40,189 nucleotides of DNA from Thiotrichales bacterium (GTDB lineage Bacteria; Pseudomonadota; Gammaproteobacteria; JAABTG01): the NCBI GenBank assembly GCA_011389995.1, contig JAABTG010000026.1:1-40189 (forward strand). Reading direction: 5' to 3'. The notes beneath the pieces are model-generated. The model ran no database searches and was not told the DNA's origin. It worked only from the letters and a program-made list of their open reading frames with translations. Below, piece after piece: positions 32,127 to 40,189 of this stretch (its first letter is position 1; every line of letters begins with the position of its first letter). Both the position numbers and the translations under genes were made by a program.

Positions 32127-32758
32127 GCCACCTCCTTGCCACGGTATTCGCACAGGTCATGGACCACGCAGTCTCCGCAGCGGGGACGGCGCGCGGTACA
32201 GGTATAGCGGCCATGGAGGATCAGCCAGTGGTGCGCATCCTGCCGGAAAGGGGCAGGCACCGCCTTCTCCAGGGCCTTCTCCACCGCCAGCGGCGTCTTG
32301 CCCGTAGCCAGGCCGGTGCGGTTGGCGACGCGGAAGATGTGGGTGTCCACGGCGATGGTGGGCTCGCCGAAGGCGGTATTGAGGATTACGTTGGCCGTCT
32401 TGCGCCCCACTCCCGGCAGGGCCTCCAGGGCGGCGCGGTCCCGCGGCACCTCGCCGCCGTGCTCCTCTTCCAGCCTGCGGCAGGCGGCGATGATGTTCCT
32501 GGCCTTGGCGTTGAACAGGCCGATGGTCTTGATATAGGACTTCAGGCCCTCCTCGCCGAGGTCCAGGATCGCCCGCGGCGTGGCGGCCACCGGGAACAGC
32601 AGTGCCGTGGCCTTGTTGACCCCCTTGTCCGTGGCCTGGGCAGACAGCACCACCGCCACCAGCAACTCGAAGGGGGTGCGGTATACCAGCTCCGTGGTGG
32701 GCCGCGGATTGGCCTCCCGCAGACGCTCGAAGAAGGCGGTGCGCCTGGCCTTGTTCAT
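32123..32758 (-). CDS. nth: Endonuclease III
   Basis: Nth is a DNA glycosylase/AP lyase that removes oxidised pyrimidines. The 211-residue product has a helix-hairpin-helix ALPGVGRKTANVI with the catalytic Lys, the catalytic Asp in VDTHIFRV, and a C-terminal [4Fe-4S] motif Cx6Cx2Cx5C (CTARRPRCGDCVVHDLC). The chosen ATG at 32758 gives MNKARRTAFFERL and lies 28 nt after rsxE; the upstream extension is Pro/Arg-rich and overlaps rsxE. rsxE-nth adjacency is the E. coli order. Identification is secure. Confidence 0.98.
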   Translation of the reverse strand: MNKARRTAFFERLREANPRPTTELVYRTPFELLVAVVLSAQATDKGVNKATALLFPVAATPRAILDLGEEGLKSYIKTIGLFNAKARNIIAACRRLEEEHGGEVPRDRAALEALPGVGRKTANVILNTAFGEPTIAVDTHIFRVANRTGLATGKTPLAVEKALEKAVPAPFRQDAHHWLILHGRYTCTARRPRCGDCVVHDLCEYRGKEVA

Positions 32759-32786
32759 GGCCCCGCGCCGCCCCCGCGGCCCCGCC

Positions 32787-33491
32787 TCAAGGAACGGCGC
32801 CCTGGCCATCGAGGGCGGGAGCGGAGGCCGCCACGGCGGCCTTGCGGCGCCCGCGGGTGCGGGCATCCACCACGTTCTTCACGGCGATGATGAGCCCCAT
32901 GCCGAGGAAGGCACCGGGGGGCAGGATGGCCACCAGCACGCCGCCGTAGTCCTCCACCAGGGTCACCGTGAGCCAGTCGGTGCCGCTGCCGAACATCAGA
33001 TGGGCCTGCCGGAACAGGGTGCCGTAGCCGACGGCCTCGCGCATCATCCCCAGGATGACGAGTACCGCCGTGAAGCCCGTCCCCATGGCCAGCCCGTCCA
33101 CCAGGGCGGGCAGCGGCGCGTTGCGCGAGGCGAAGGACTCGGCACGCCCGATGATGGCGCAGTTGGTGACGATGAGGGGGATGAATATGCCGAGAATGGT
33201 GTGCAGATCATGGAACCAGGCCTTCATGACCAGTTCCACCGCCGTGACCGCCGAGGCGATTACCAGCACGAACACCGGGATGCGGATCTCCGGTCGCACC
33301 AGATGGCGCACCAGAGACACGGTGACGTTGGAGATCAACAGCACCACGGTGGTGGCCAGGCCGAGACCGAGGCCATTGATGGCCGTGCCCGTCACCGCCA
33401 GCAGGGGACACAGCCCCAGCAGCTGCACCAGGGCCGGGTTGTTGCGCCACAGGCCCTCGCGCCAGATGTCGCCGTATGCCGTGTCGGTCAT
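32787..33491 (-). CDS. rsxE: Rsx/Rnf electron transport complex subunit E
   Basis: The 234-residue polytopic inner-membrane protein of the Rnf/Rsx ion-pumping or SoxR-reducing complex starts [44 protein letters not shown]. The paired-helix sequence [19 protein letters not shown] corresponds to the conserved cysteine and loop shared with RsxA. About six TM segments are visible and the C-terminus is basic ([10 protein letters not shown]). The ATG at 33491 overlaps the rsxG stop by 4 nt. Rnf couples electron transfer between ferredoxin and NAD to ion translocation; in E. coli Rsx keeps SoxR reduced. Confidence 0.97.
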   Translation of the reverse strand: MTDTAYGDIWREGLWRNNPALVQLLGLCPLLAVTGTAINGLGLGLATTVVLLISNVTVSLVRHLVRPEIRIPVFVLVIASAVTAVELVMKAWFHDLHTILGIFIPLIVTNCAIIGRAESFASRNAPLPALVDGLAMGTGFTAVLVILGMMREAVGYGTLFRQAHLMFGSGTDWLTVTLVEDYGGVLVAILPPGAFLGMGLIIAVKNVVDARTRGRRKAAVAASAPALDGQGAVP

Positions 33492-34168
33492 TGCTTCATC
33501 GCCTCCGTCGGGGGCTCCTCGGCGGCAAAGAGCCACTGCTCGTTCTTTTCCACGTATTTCAGGGTCCGCCGCACCGCCCCCACCACCGCCCGCGGCGTGA
33601 TGGTGGCGCCGGTGAACTGGTCGAACACCCCGCCGTCGCGCTTCACCCGCCAGCGGCTGGCCGGAGGGTTGCCCAGGGAGCGTCCGCGGAAATCGCGGAT
33701 CCAGTCGGAACGCTCCACCTCGATGGCATCGCCGAGGCCGGGGGTCTCGGCATGGGACAGCACCCGCACCGCCGATACGCGCCCATCGGGACGCACCCCC
33801 ACCAACAGCCTGATGCGCCCGTTGTAGCCGTCCGGCGCCACCGGCGTCAACACGACGGCGGTGACGCGCCCCCCCTTGCGCGCCCGGTAGACAGTCACCG
33901 GCCGCTCCGTGCCCAGCAGCTGCGGCGAGTGCACCTCGACGACATCCGCGAACAAGTCGTTATCGTAACTCACCTCGGGGATCACCTGATGGAGCCGTTT
34001 CAGCAGGGCCTCCCGTTCGTTGGCCTCGATGCGCTCACGGGTCAGCATATAGCTGCCGGCCACCAGAACGGTGCCCACCACCGCGAACACCCCCAGGATG
34101 AGGGCGGCCCGGCTGATGGAGCGCAACAGGGTGCCGTCAGCCCCGGCCATGATCATGGCCGGGGCCAT
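33488..34168 (-). CDS. rsxG: Rsx/Rnf electron transport complex subunit G
   Basis: The product has up to 226 residues, with one N-terminal TM helix ([26 protein letters not shown]) and a periplasmic FMN-binding domain. FMN would be covalently attached to the Thr in [26 protein letters not shown] is the other conserved block. The start is ambiguous: in-frame ATGs at 34168, 34156 and 34150 all lie within or next to a 26-nt palindrome, and none has a clear ribosome-binding site. All overlap the rsxD end, so translation is probably coupled. The stop overlaps rsxE by 4 nt. Confidence 0.94.
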   Translation of the reverse strand: MAPAMIMAGADGTLLRSISRAALILGVFAVVGTVLVAGSYMLTRERIEANEREALLKRLHQVIPEVSYDNDLFADVVEVHSPQLLGTERPVTVYRARKGGRVTAVVLTPVAPDGYNGRIRLLVGVRPDGRVSAVRVLSHAETPGLGDAIEVERSDWIRDFRGRSLGNPPASRWRVKRDGGVFDQFTGATITPRAVVGAVRRTLKYVEKNEQWLFAAEEPPTEAMKQ

Positions 34169-35186
34169 GGCCGAAGACCCGCGGCTTCGTATAGTAGTCG
34201 ATGGTGGGCACCATCATGTTCATCAGCAGCACGGCGAAGGCGACGCCATCGGGATAGCCGCCCCAGGTGCGGATGACGAAGGTCAGGATGCCGATGCCGG
34301 CGCCGTAGATGAGCCGGCCGCGGGGCGAGGTTGCGGCACTCACCGGGTCCGTGGCGATGAAGAAGGCCCCGATCATGGCCCCCCCGCTGAAGAGGTGGAA
34401 CAGGGGGCTGGGGTGGCTGCCCGGGTCGATGGCGGCGAACACCAGGGACATGAGAAACAGGCTCCCCAGCATGGCCACGGGGATATGCCAGGTGATGACC
34501 TTCTTGTACAGGAGCCAAAGGCCCCCCAGGAAAAAGGCGTTCGCCAGCCATTCCCAGCCCTTGCCGCCGAAATCCCCGAACACGGGGTGGGCGGCGATCT
34601 CGGGTACCACCTGGTTGAGCCCGAGTTGGGTCTTCATGAGGTCCAGGGGGGTGGCACCGGTGATGGCATCCCAGGAGGCCACGCCGTCGGGACCGAGGAA
34701 GATGATGGCGGCACTCATCAGGGGCCCGGGATATTCACCGCTCACGGTAAACGCCACCGGCCAGGTGGTCATGGGCAGGGGGAAGGACACCAGCAACAGC
34801 ACGTAGCCCGCCATGGCGGGGTTGAAGGGATTGTTGCCGAGGCCGCCGTAGAGGTGCTTGGCCACCACGATGGCGAACAACACGCCGATCACGGTGATCC
34901 ACCAGGGCGCCAGGGGCGGCAGGGCGAAGCACAGCAGCACGGCGGTGACCGGCGCGCTGCCATCGCTGACGAAGGGACGCACCGGCCGACCCCGCAGCCA
35001 CAGCATGAGGGCCTCGGCGGCCACGGCCACCACCACCGCCAGCACCATGTGGATGAGGATGCCGAAGCCGAAGAAGCCGATATAGACCAGCAGCGCCGGC
35101 ACCAGGGCGTAGAGCACCCGCACCATGACGCCCCGCACCGAATGATCGCCGTGCACCAGGGGCGCGATGGGCCGGTTCAGCGCCAT
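34137..35186 (-). CDS. rsxD: Rsx/Rnf electron transport complex subunit D
   Basis: The 349-residue polytopic inner-membrane protein starts MALNRPIAPLVHGDHSVRGVMVRVLYALVPALLVYIGFFG. It carries covalent FMN at the Thr in ITGATPLDLMK, and has GGLGNNPFNPAMAGYVLLLVSFP and FFIATDPVSAATSPRGRLIYGAGIG. About nine or ten TM helices are expected. The C-terminus is unusual: [11 protein letters not shown], a short His/Gly tail encoded partly by the palindrome at 34140-34165. The start is 7 nt after the rsxC stop. Identification is secure. Confidence 0.97.
   Translation of the reverse strand: MALNRPIAPLVHGDHSVRGVMVRVLYALVPALLVYIGFFGFGILIHMVLAVVVAVAAEALMLWLRGRPVRPFVSDGSAPVTAVLLCFALPPLAPWWITVIGVLFAIVVAKHLYGGLGNNPFNPAMAGYVLLLVSFPLPMTTWPVAFTVSGEYPGPLMSAAIIFLGPDGVASWDAITGATPLDLMKTQLGLNQVVPEIAAHPVFGDFGGKGWEWLANAFFLGGLWLLYKKVITWHIPVAMLGSLFLMSLVFAAIDPGSHPSPLFHLFSGGAMIGAFFIATDPVSAATSPRGRLIYGAGIGILTFVIRTWGGYPDGVAFAVLLMNMMVPTIDYYTKPRVFGHGPGHDHGRG
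34140..34165. promoter_or_regulatory. Perfect 26-nt palindrome at the rsxD/rsxG overlap
   Basis: Arms GCCCCGGCCATGA and TCATGGCCGGGGC are exact reverse complements with no spacer. On the minus strand the palindrome spans the last codons of rsxD (a His/Gly tail) and two of the three candidate ATG starts of rsxG. In mRNA it would form a GC-rich hairpin over the rsxG start region, which could make rsxG translation depend on rsxD ribosomes. Confidence 0.7.
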
Positions 35187-35193
35187 GGCGGTC

Positions 35194-36750
35194 TCACTGC
35201 CGCTTCTCCGTGCCCTCGGTCCCGCTCTCCAGGCCCTCCTTGCGGGCCTGGGCGCGCTTCAGGGCCTCCTGCACCACGGCCTTCTTGGGGTCCGCCGGCT
35301 CCGCCGCGTCCGCCGGCTCCTTCAACCTCGCCTTCTTGCGGCGATGGCGCTCCTGACGTTCCCGCTCCTCCTGCTCCTTGCGGGCCAGGTTGAACTCATG
35401 GCGCTCCCGGGCCCGATCGGCGCGCAGCCGCTCCCTCTCCTGGGCCCAGATCTCGTTCTTGGCGAAGCGGAAATAGGAGGCCAGGGGGATATGGCTGGGG
35501 CACACGAAGTTGCAGCAGCCACATTCGATGCAATCGAACAGGCTGTAGTCCTGTACCTTGTCGAAATCCCGGGACTTGGCATACCAGTAGAGCTGCTGAG
35601 GCAGCAGCAGTTGCGGGCACACCTCCACGCAGGCGCCGCAGCGGATACAGGGCATCTGGGGCTGGTCCGCGTCATCGACCGCCAGGTCCACCAGCAGGCA
35701 GTTGGTGGTCTTGACCACCGGCGACGCCACGTCGTCAATGGCGAAACCCATCATGGACCCGCCCACCACCACCGCCCCCACCGCCGCCGGGTCGGCCCCG
35801 CAATGCCTCAGCACATCCGCCATGGGGGTCCCCAGCCGCACCTCCAGATTACGGGGCTCGGCCACGCCGGGGCCGGTTACCGTCACCACCCTGGACATCA
35901 GGGGCCGCCCCTCGCCGACGGCCTGGTAGATGGCCGCGGCGGTGGCCACGTTCTGCACCACCACCCCCGCATTGAGGGGCAGGCCGTCACTCGGCACTTC
36001 GCGCCCGGTGAGGATCTTGATGAGCTGTTTCTCGCCCCCGGCGGGGTAGCGGGTGACCACCGTCTGTACCGTGACCCCGTCGCGGGCCGCGGCCCGCAGG
36101 GCCGCCGCGGCCTGGGGCTTGTTGTCCTCCACGCCGATGATGCAGCGCCCCGCACCCACGGCGTGGCGGATAACCACGGCACCGCCGACGACATCCGCCG
36201 CCCGCTCCTGCATGAGGCGATCATCGCAGGTGATGTAGGGCTCGCATTCCGCACCGTTGAGCACCACGGTGTCGATGTTGCCCTGGGGGCCCGGGTTGAG
36301 CTTGATGAAGGTGGGAAAGCCCGCCCCCCCCATGCCCACGATGCCCGCCTCGCGGATGCGGTTGCGCAGGGCACTGAGATCCATGGCATCAAAGTCGCCC
36401 GGGGCCTCGAAGGACGCCTCACGGTCCTCGCCGTCGGCCTCCACCACGATGCACTCGGCATGAAGCCCCGACGGGTGGGGTACGGGGCGCTTGTCGATGG
36501 CCGTCACGCGCCCCGAGGTGGAGGCATGAACGGGGGCGCTGACATAGTCGCCGGCCTGGGCGATGAGCTGGCCGGCGAGGACCCGCTCCCCCACCTCCAC
36601 CACCGGCACCGCCGGCTCGCCGATGTGCTGATGGAGGGGAAACACCAGCACGGGCGGCACCGGCATGGCCTCCACCGCCCGCCCACTGGACAGGGCCTTG
36701 TGGCCGTCGAGGTGCAGGCCGCCGGGAAAATCGCCTGTCCTGGTGCTCAT
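35194..36750 (-). CDS. rsxC: Rsx/Rnf electron transport complex subunit C
   Basis: The 518-residue peripheral subunit binds NADH and FMN and two [4Fe-4S] clusters. It contains [16 protein letters not shown] (nucleotide-binding), [33 protein letters not shown] and two ferredoxin motifs, [12 protein letters not shown] and [12 protein letters not shown]. The C-terminus is a highly charged Lys/Arg/Glu-rich helix (about 430-518), shorter than the Ala/Lys-rich repeats of E. coli RsxC. The ATG at 36750 overlaps the rsxB stop as ATGA and gives [18 protein letters not shown]. The frame is open further upstream but only antisense-like inside rsxB. Confidence 0.97.
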   Translation of the reverse strand: MSTRTGDFPGGLHLDGHKALSSGRAVEAMPVPPVLVFPLHQHIGEPAVPVVEVGERVLAGQLIAQAGDYVSAPVHASTSGRVTAIDKRPVPHPSGLHAECIVVEADGEDREASFEAPGDFDAMDLSALRNRIREAGIVGMGGAGFPTFIKLNPGPQGNIDTVVLNGAECEPYITCDDRLMQERAADVVGGAVVIRHAVGAGRCIIGVEDNKPQAAAALRAAARDGVTVQTVVTRYPAGGEKQLIKILTGREVPSDGLPLNAGVVVQNVATAAAIYQAVGEGRPLMSRVVTVTGPGVAEPRNLEVRLGTPMADVLRHCGADPAAVGAVVVGGSMMGFAIDDVASPVVKTTNCLLVDLAVDDADQPQMPCIRCGACVEVCPQLLLPQQLYWYAKSRDFDKVQDYSLFDCIECGCCNFVCPSHIPLASYFRFAKNEIWAQERERLRADRARERHEFNLARKEQEERERQERHRRKKARLKEPADAAEPADPKKAVVQEALKRAQARKEGLESGTEGTEKRQ

Positions 36751-37301
36751 CCGTGTCTTTCCAGCGGCTCCCCGGGGAAGGGCCAGACCCATTCGCCGAT
36801 GGCCGTCTCCACCGGCTTCATGTGGATACAGTCCACCGGACAGGGCGGCAGGCACAGCTCACAGCCCGTGCACTCGTCGGCGATGACCGTATGCATCTGC
36901 TTGGCCGCGCCCACGATGGCATCCACGGGACAGGCCTGGATGCACAGGGTGCAGCCGATGCACCACGGTTCGTCGATGACTGCCACCGTGCGCTCGGCCT
37001 TGGCCTCCCCTACTTCCGCGTCCAGGGGTATGGGGTCCTTGCCCAGCAGGTCGGCGAGGGCCCCGATGGTCCCCTCCCCCCCCGGTGGACAGCGGTTGAT
37101 CTCCACCTCGCCGGCGGCCATGGCCTCGGCATAGGGGCGGCAGCCGGCGAAGCCGCACTGCCCGCACTGGGTCTGGGGCAGCAGGGCGTCGATCTTGTCC
37201 ACCACCGGGTCCCCCTCCACCCGAAAGCGCACGGCGGCGAAGCCCAGCAGGGAGCCGAAGATGGCGGCCAGCCCACCGATGGCAAGGACGGCGGCGAGCA
37301 T
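36747..37301 (-). CDS. rsxB: Rsx/Rnf electron transport complex subunit B
   Basis: The 184-residue iron-sulfur subunit has an N-terminal TM helix ([26 protein letters not shown]), a 4Fe-4S module CGQCGFAGC with a later Cys (RCPPGG), and two ferredoxin clusters, [12 protein letters not shown] and [12 protein letters not shown]. It passes electrons between RsxC and the membrane subunits. The length is close to E. coli RsxB (192). Start 3 nt after rsxA stop; stop overlaps rsxC start. Identification is secure. Confidence 0.97.
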   Translation of the reverse strand: MLAAVLAIGGLAAIFGSLLGFAAVRFRVEGDPVVDKIDALLPQTQCGQCGFAGCRPYAEAMAAGEVEINRCPPGGEGTIGALADLLGKDPIPLDAEVGEAKAERTVAVIDEPWCIGCTLCIQACPVDAIVGAAKQMHTVIADECTGCELCLPPCPVDCIHMKPVETAIGEWVWPFPGEPLERHG

Positions 37302-37304
37302 CCC

Positions 37305-37886
37305 TCAGCCCTTCACCAGGCCGGCGAAGCCCATGAAGGCCAGGGACATCATGCCCGCCGTGATCATGGAGATGGAGGCCCCCTGGAAAGGCACCGGCAC
37401 GTCCGCCGCGGCGATGCGCTCGCGCATGGCGGCGAACAATATGAGCACCATGGAGAAGCCCATGGCGGCGCCGAAGCCATAGATGGCGGACTCCACGAAG
37501 CCATGGTCCTGCTGGACGTTGAGCAGGGCCACGCCGAGCACCGCGCAGTTGGTGGTGATGAGGGGCAGGAAGATACCCAGCACCCGATAGAGCAGCGGGC
37601 TGGTCCTGTGCACCACCATCTCCGTGAACTGCACCACCACCGCGATCACCAGGATGAAGGCGATGGTGCGCAGATACTCGATGCCGAGGGGCGACAGCAC
37701 GTAGGTGTTGACCAGGTAGCTGCACACCGAGGACAGGGTGAGGACGAAGGTGGTGGCGAGCCCCATGCCGGTGGCCGTCTCCAGCTTGCGCGACACCCCC
37801 ATGAAGGGGCACAAACCCAGGAACTTCACCAGCACGAAGTTGTTCACCAGGATGGTGCTGACGAGGATGAGGAGGATCTCGGACAT
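37305..37886 (-). CDS. rsxA: Rsx/Rnf electron transport complex subunit A
   Basis: The 193-residue polytopic inner-membrane protein has the same length as E. coli RsxA. It starts [32 protein letters not shown] and has the conserved [12 protein letters not shown] segment, related to RsxE. About six TM helices are visible, ending [11 protein letters not shown]. It is the first gene of the rsxABCDGE-nth run and starts 10 nt from the left arm of the heptamer repeat element at 37897-38063, so its promoter must lie inside or beyond that element. Confidence 0.97.
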   Translation of the reverse strand: MSEILLILVSTILVNNFVLVKFLGLCPFMGVSRKLETATGMGLATTFVLTLSSVCSYLVNTYVLSPLGIEYLRTIAFILVIAVVVQFTEMVVHRTSPLLYRVLGIFLPLITTNCAVLGVALLNVQQDHGFVESAIYGFGAAMGFSMVLILFAAMRERIAAADVPVPFQGASISMITAGMMSLAFMGFAGLVKG

Positions 37887-37896
37887 GGGGCTTTCT

Positions 37897-38063
37897 AGGG
37901 AATAGGGAACAGGGAATAGGGAATAGCCAGGAGGCGTCCTATCACGGCCATGGGTCTAACAGAACGCAACAATCCCCGCACTCTGGATAATTCGCTCATC
38001 GATCAATCATCCTCCGCCCCGACTATCGGTATTCTATTCCCTATTCCCTATTCCCTATTCCCT
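37897..38063. repeat. Composite inverted repeat of AGGGAAT heptamers
   Basis: Four tandem heptamers AGGGAAT (one is AGGGAAC) at 37897-37924 face four CTATTCC heptamers at 38034-38061 around a core of about 107 nt. The arms are reverse complements over more than 25 nt. The element occupies almost the whole gap between metG (stop at 38065-38067) and rsxA (start at 37886). Paired arms would form a long-stem hairpin in the metG 3' end or the rsx leader. The repeat class resembles short tandemly repeated repetitive (STRR) heptamers described in cyanobacteria. Confidence 0.88.
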
Positions 38064-38064
38064 G

Positions 38065-40092
38065 CTATTTAATCCTCATCCCCGGCTCCGCCCCCTCGTC
38101 CGGGGACAGGATCCACAGGTCGGCGCCGCCGGGGCCGGCGGCCAGCACCATGCCCTCGGACACGCCGAAGCGCATCTTGCGGGGCGCCAGGTTGGCCACC
38201 ATCACCGTGAGGCGGCCCTCCAGGTCCTGGGGGTTATAGGCCCCGCGGATCCCGGCGAACACGTTGCGGGTCTCGCCACCGATGTCGAGGGTGAGACGCA
38301 GCAGCTTGTCGGCACCCTCCACCAGGCTCGCCGCCTCGATGCGGGCCACCCGCAGGTCCACCTTGGCGAAATCCTGGAAGGCGATCTCCGCCCCGATGGG
38401 GTCCTCCACCAGAGGGCCCGTGGGCGCCGGGGCGGCTTCCGGCTCTTTGGCGTCTTCCACCATCTGTTCCACCTTGTCCATGTCGATGCGTGTGAGCAGG
38501 GGCTCGAAGGGTTTGATGGCGCGCCCCGTCAGGGGTTCGCCGATGGCCCGCCAGTCCAGGGGACCGGCATCCAGGAAGGCCTCGGCGCGGGCGGCGGTGG
38601 CGGGCAGCACCGGTTTCAGATAGGTCATGAGCACCCTGAACAGGTTGAGCCCCATGGTGCATACCGCCTGGACCTCCGCCTCGCGCCCGGTCTCTTTGGC
38701 CATCACCCACGGCTTCTTCTCGTCGATGTACTGGTTGGCCACGTCGGCCAGGGCCATCACCTCGCGAATGGCACGCCCGTACTCGCGGCCCTCGAAGGCC
38801 GGGGCCACCACCTCCTCGCCACGGCCGAGGAAGCGGGCGTAGAGCTCGGGCTCGGACAGCGCCCCAGACAGTTTGCCGCCCCCCAGGCGGTGGATGAAAC
38901 CCGCACATCGTGAGGCTATGTTCACCAGCTTGCCCACCAGGTCGGCGTTCACCCGCTGCACGAAATCCGCCAGGCTGAGGTCGATGTCGTCGATGCCCGC
39001 CCCCAGCTTGGCGGCGAAGTAGTAGCGCAGGTATTCGGGACCGAGGTGGTCGAGATAATTGCGGGCGCTGATGAAGGTGCCCCGGGACTTGGACATCTTG
39101 AGGCCGTCCACCGTCAGGAAGCCATGACAGAAGACCGCCGTGGGCAGCCGGAATCCGCCGGCGTGCAACTGAGCCGGCCAGAACAGGGTATGGAAGTAGG
39201 CGATGTCCTTGCCTATGAAATGATAGAGCTCGGCCTCGCTGTCGGGCCCCCAGAAAGCCTCGAAGTCCAGGTCCTCCCGCCGTGCGCACAGGTTCATGAA
39301 GCTCGCCATGTAGCCGATGGGGGCATCCAGCCACACATAAAAATATTTGTCCTTCTGCCCGGGTATGGGAAAACCGAAGTAGGGGGCATCCCGGGAGATA
39401 TCCCAGTCCTGCAGGCCGGCGGTGAACCACTCGTCCAGCTTGTGGGCGATCTCGTCCTGCACATGGCCCGCTCGCGTCCATTGCCGCAGCATGGGTTCGA
39501 AATCGCCGAGCTTGACGAAGAAGTGCTCGGTCTCCCGCTCCACCGGCGGGTCACCGGAGAGGGCGGAGACGGGATTCACCAGCTCCGTGGGGCTGTAGGT
39601 GGCGCCACAGGCCTCGCAGCTGTCACCGTACTGGTCCGGCGCCCCGCAGCGGGGGCAGCCGCCGCGCACGAAGCGATCGGGCAGGAACATACCCTTCTTC
39701 TCGTCGAAGGCCTGGCGTATGGTGCGGGTGGCGATATGGCCCCCCGCCTGCAGGCGCTCGTAGATGAGCCCCGCCAGGGTCTTGTTCTCCGGGGAGTGGG
39801 TGCTGTAGTAGCTGTCGAAGTGGATGCCGAAGTCGGCGAAATCCCGCTGATGGTCCTCGGCCATGCGTGCGATCAACGCATCCGGGCTGACCCCTTCCCG
39901 CTCGGCCCGCAGCATGATGGGGGTGCCGTGGGCATCATCCGCGCAGACGTAGATGCAGCGGTGGCCCCGCAGGCGCTGAAAGCGGGCCCAGATGTCCGTC
40001 TGGATGTATTCCACCAGGTGGCCGATATGAATAGGCCCGTTGGCGTAAGGCAGGGCGCTGGTGACGAGGATCTGACGATCGTTTACGGTCAT
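38065..40092 (-). CDS. metG: Methionyl-tRNA synthetase
   Basis: MetG charges tRNA-Met in the cytosol. The 675-residue product has the HIGH-type motif in [21 protein letters not shown] (near residue 23), a zinc finger with [26 protein letters not shown] in [12 protein letters not shown], the anticodon-binding helical domain, and the C-terminal EMAP/Trbp111-like tRNA-binding domain (about 570-675, [19 protein letters not shown] to PGMRIK). Length and domains match the dimeric bacterial form with the C-terminal appendix. The stop codon abuts the heptamer repeat. It lies 178 nt upstream of rsxA on the same strand. Confidence 0.98.
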   Translation of the reverse strand: MTVNDRQILVTSALPYANGPIHIGHLVEYIQTDIWARFQRLRGHRCIYVCADDAHGTPIMLRAEREGVSPDALIARMAEDHQRDFADFGIHFDSYYSTHSPENKTLAGLIYERLQAGGHIATRTIRQAFDEKKGMFLPDRFVRGGCPRCGAPDQYGDSCEACGATYSPTELVNPVSALSGDPPVERETEHFFVKLGDFEPMLRQWTRAGHVQDEIAHKLDEWFTAGLQDWDISRDAPYFGFPIPGQKDKYFYVWLDAPIGYMASFMNLCARREDLDFEAFWGPDSEAELYHFIGKDIAYFHTLFWPAQLHAGGFRLPTAVFCHGFLTVDGLKMSKSRGTFISARNYLDHLGPEYLRYYFAAKLGAGIDDIDLSLADFVQRVNADLVGKLVNIASRCAGFIHRLGGGKLSGALSEPELYARFLGRGEEVVAPAFEGREYGRAIREVMALADVANQYIDEKKPWVMAKETGREAEVQAVCTMGLNLFRVLMTYLKPVLPATAARAEAFLDAGPLDWRAIGEPLTGRAIKPFEPLLTRIDMDKVEQMVEDAKEPEAAPAPTGPLVEDPIGAEIAFQDFAKVDLRVARIEAASLVEGADKLLRLTLDIGGETRNVFAGIRGAYNPQDLEGRLTVMVANLAPRKMRFGVSEGMVLAAGPGGADLWILSPDEGAEPGMRIK

Positions 40093-40189
40093 GGGGCTCG
40101 GGGGGAAATAAAAAGGCTAAAGCTATCACCTCGGAGGATGAGCCGCCACTTGAGCCTGGGCTTGATGGCGCGGGCCCGCGGCGCCATCT
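40093..40189. other. Window edge upstream of metG
   Basis: These 97 bases hold the metG upstream region and end at the window edge. A short open frame on the minus strand here has no recognisable domain, so I call no gene. Confidence 0.5.

Noticed and set aside
37897-38063. Possible CRISPR array
   Set aside because: The repeats are 7-nt tandem units in opposite orientation with no unique spacers and no cas genes nearby.

Overview
The window reads as a chromosomal segment of a high-G+C gammaproteobacterium that makes ubiquinone (ubiE, ubiJ and ubiB are present) and carries an Rnf/Rsx complex. Gene order supports this. The divergent block yibN-trxC-secB-gpsA / gpmI-envC-ctpA-yibQ is the E. coli yibN-grxC-secB-gpsA / gpmM-envC-yibQ locus with substitutions. 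dapF-DUF484-xerC-hslVU and rsxABCDGE-nth are also standard gammaproteobacterial arrangements. A sulfur-oxidising Chromatiales-like host is possible but is only a guess. I saw no rRNA, tRNA, prophage, insertion sequence or CRISPR array.

Layout. 1-1065 (-): a 3'-truncated fusion of an acyltransferase (GNAT / autoinducer-synthase-like) with a cyclic-nucleotide-binding Crp-like module. 1250-4423 (-): gpsA, secB, trxC, a membrane-anchored rhodanese (yibN) and an ArsR-family repressor with the cysteine pair of the HlyU/SqrR/BigR persulfide sensors. 4676-9683 (+): gpmI, envC, ctpA and yibQ, for glycolysis and cell-envelope or peptidoglycan control. 9827-18009 (-): dapF, DUF484, xerC, hslV, hslU, DUF971, ubiE, ubiJ, ubiB. 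18125-18577 (+): a DUF4124 secreted protein. 18699-22982 (+): a signalling operon of a CHASE2 receptor Ser/Thr kinase, a PP2C phosphatase and a dual-FHA protein. 23338-37886 (-): sixteen co-directional genes that overlap or lie less than 40 nt apart, transcribed as rsxABCDGE, nth, DUF1841, GAF-PP2C-HATPase switch protein, STAS protein, MCE/Mla-type ABC transporter (permease, ATPase, MlaD-like protein, PqiC-like lipoprotein), CHASE2 adenylate/guanylate cyclase and class-II-like cyclic-nucleotide phosphodiesterase. 38065-40092 (-): metG.

How they may work together. The most unusual region is 18.7-31.7 kb. Two CHASE2 receptors with different outputs (Ser/Thr phosphorylation and cyclic nucleotide) face each other. 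The cyclase lies beside a phosphodiesterase and downstream of a lipid-transport ABC system whose STAS partner is encoded next to a fused partner-switch kinase/phosphatase. This suggests a multi-input envelope-stress or lipid-homeostasis module. The cNMP-binding acyltransferase at the left edge is a candidate downstream reader. These links are inferred from gene order and domain content.

Several intergenic gaps hold repeats: a 27-bp tandem pair (3983-4036) and three composite elements with short tandem units facing each other around a core (9668-9822, 23041-23187 with an extra copy to 23304, and 37897-38063). Two perfect palindromes stand out: an 11-bp-arm palindrome before the kinase operon (18652-18674) and a 26-nt palindrome at the rsxD/rsxG junction (34140-34165).
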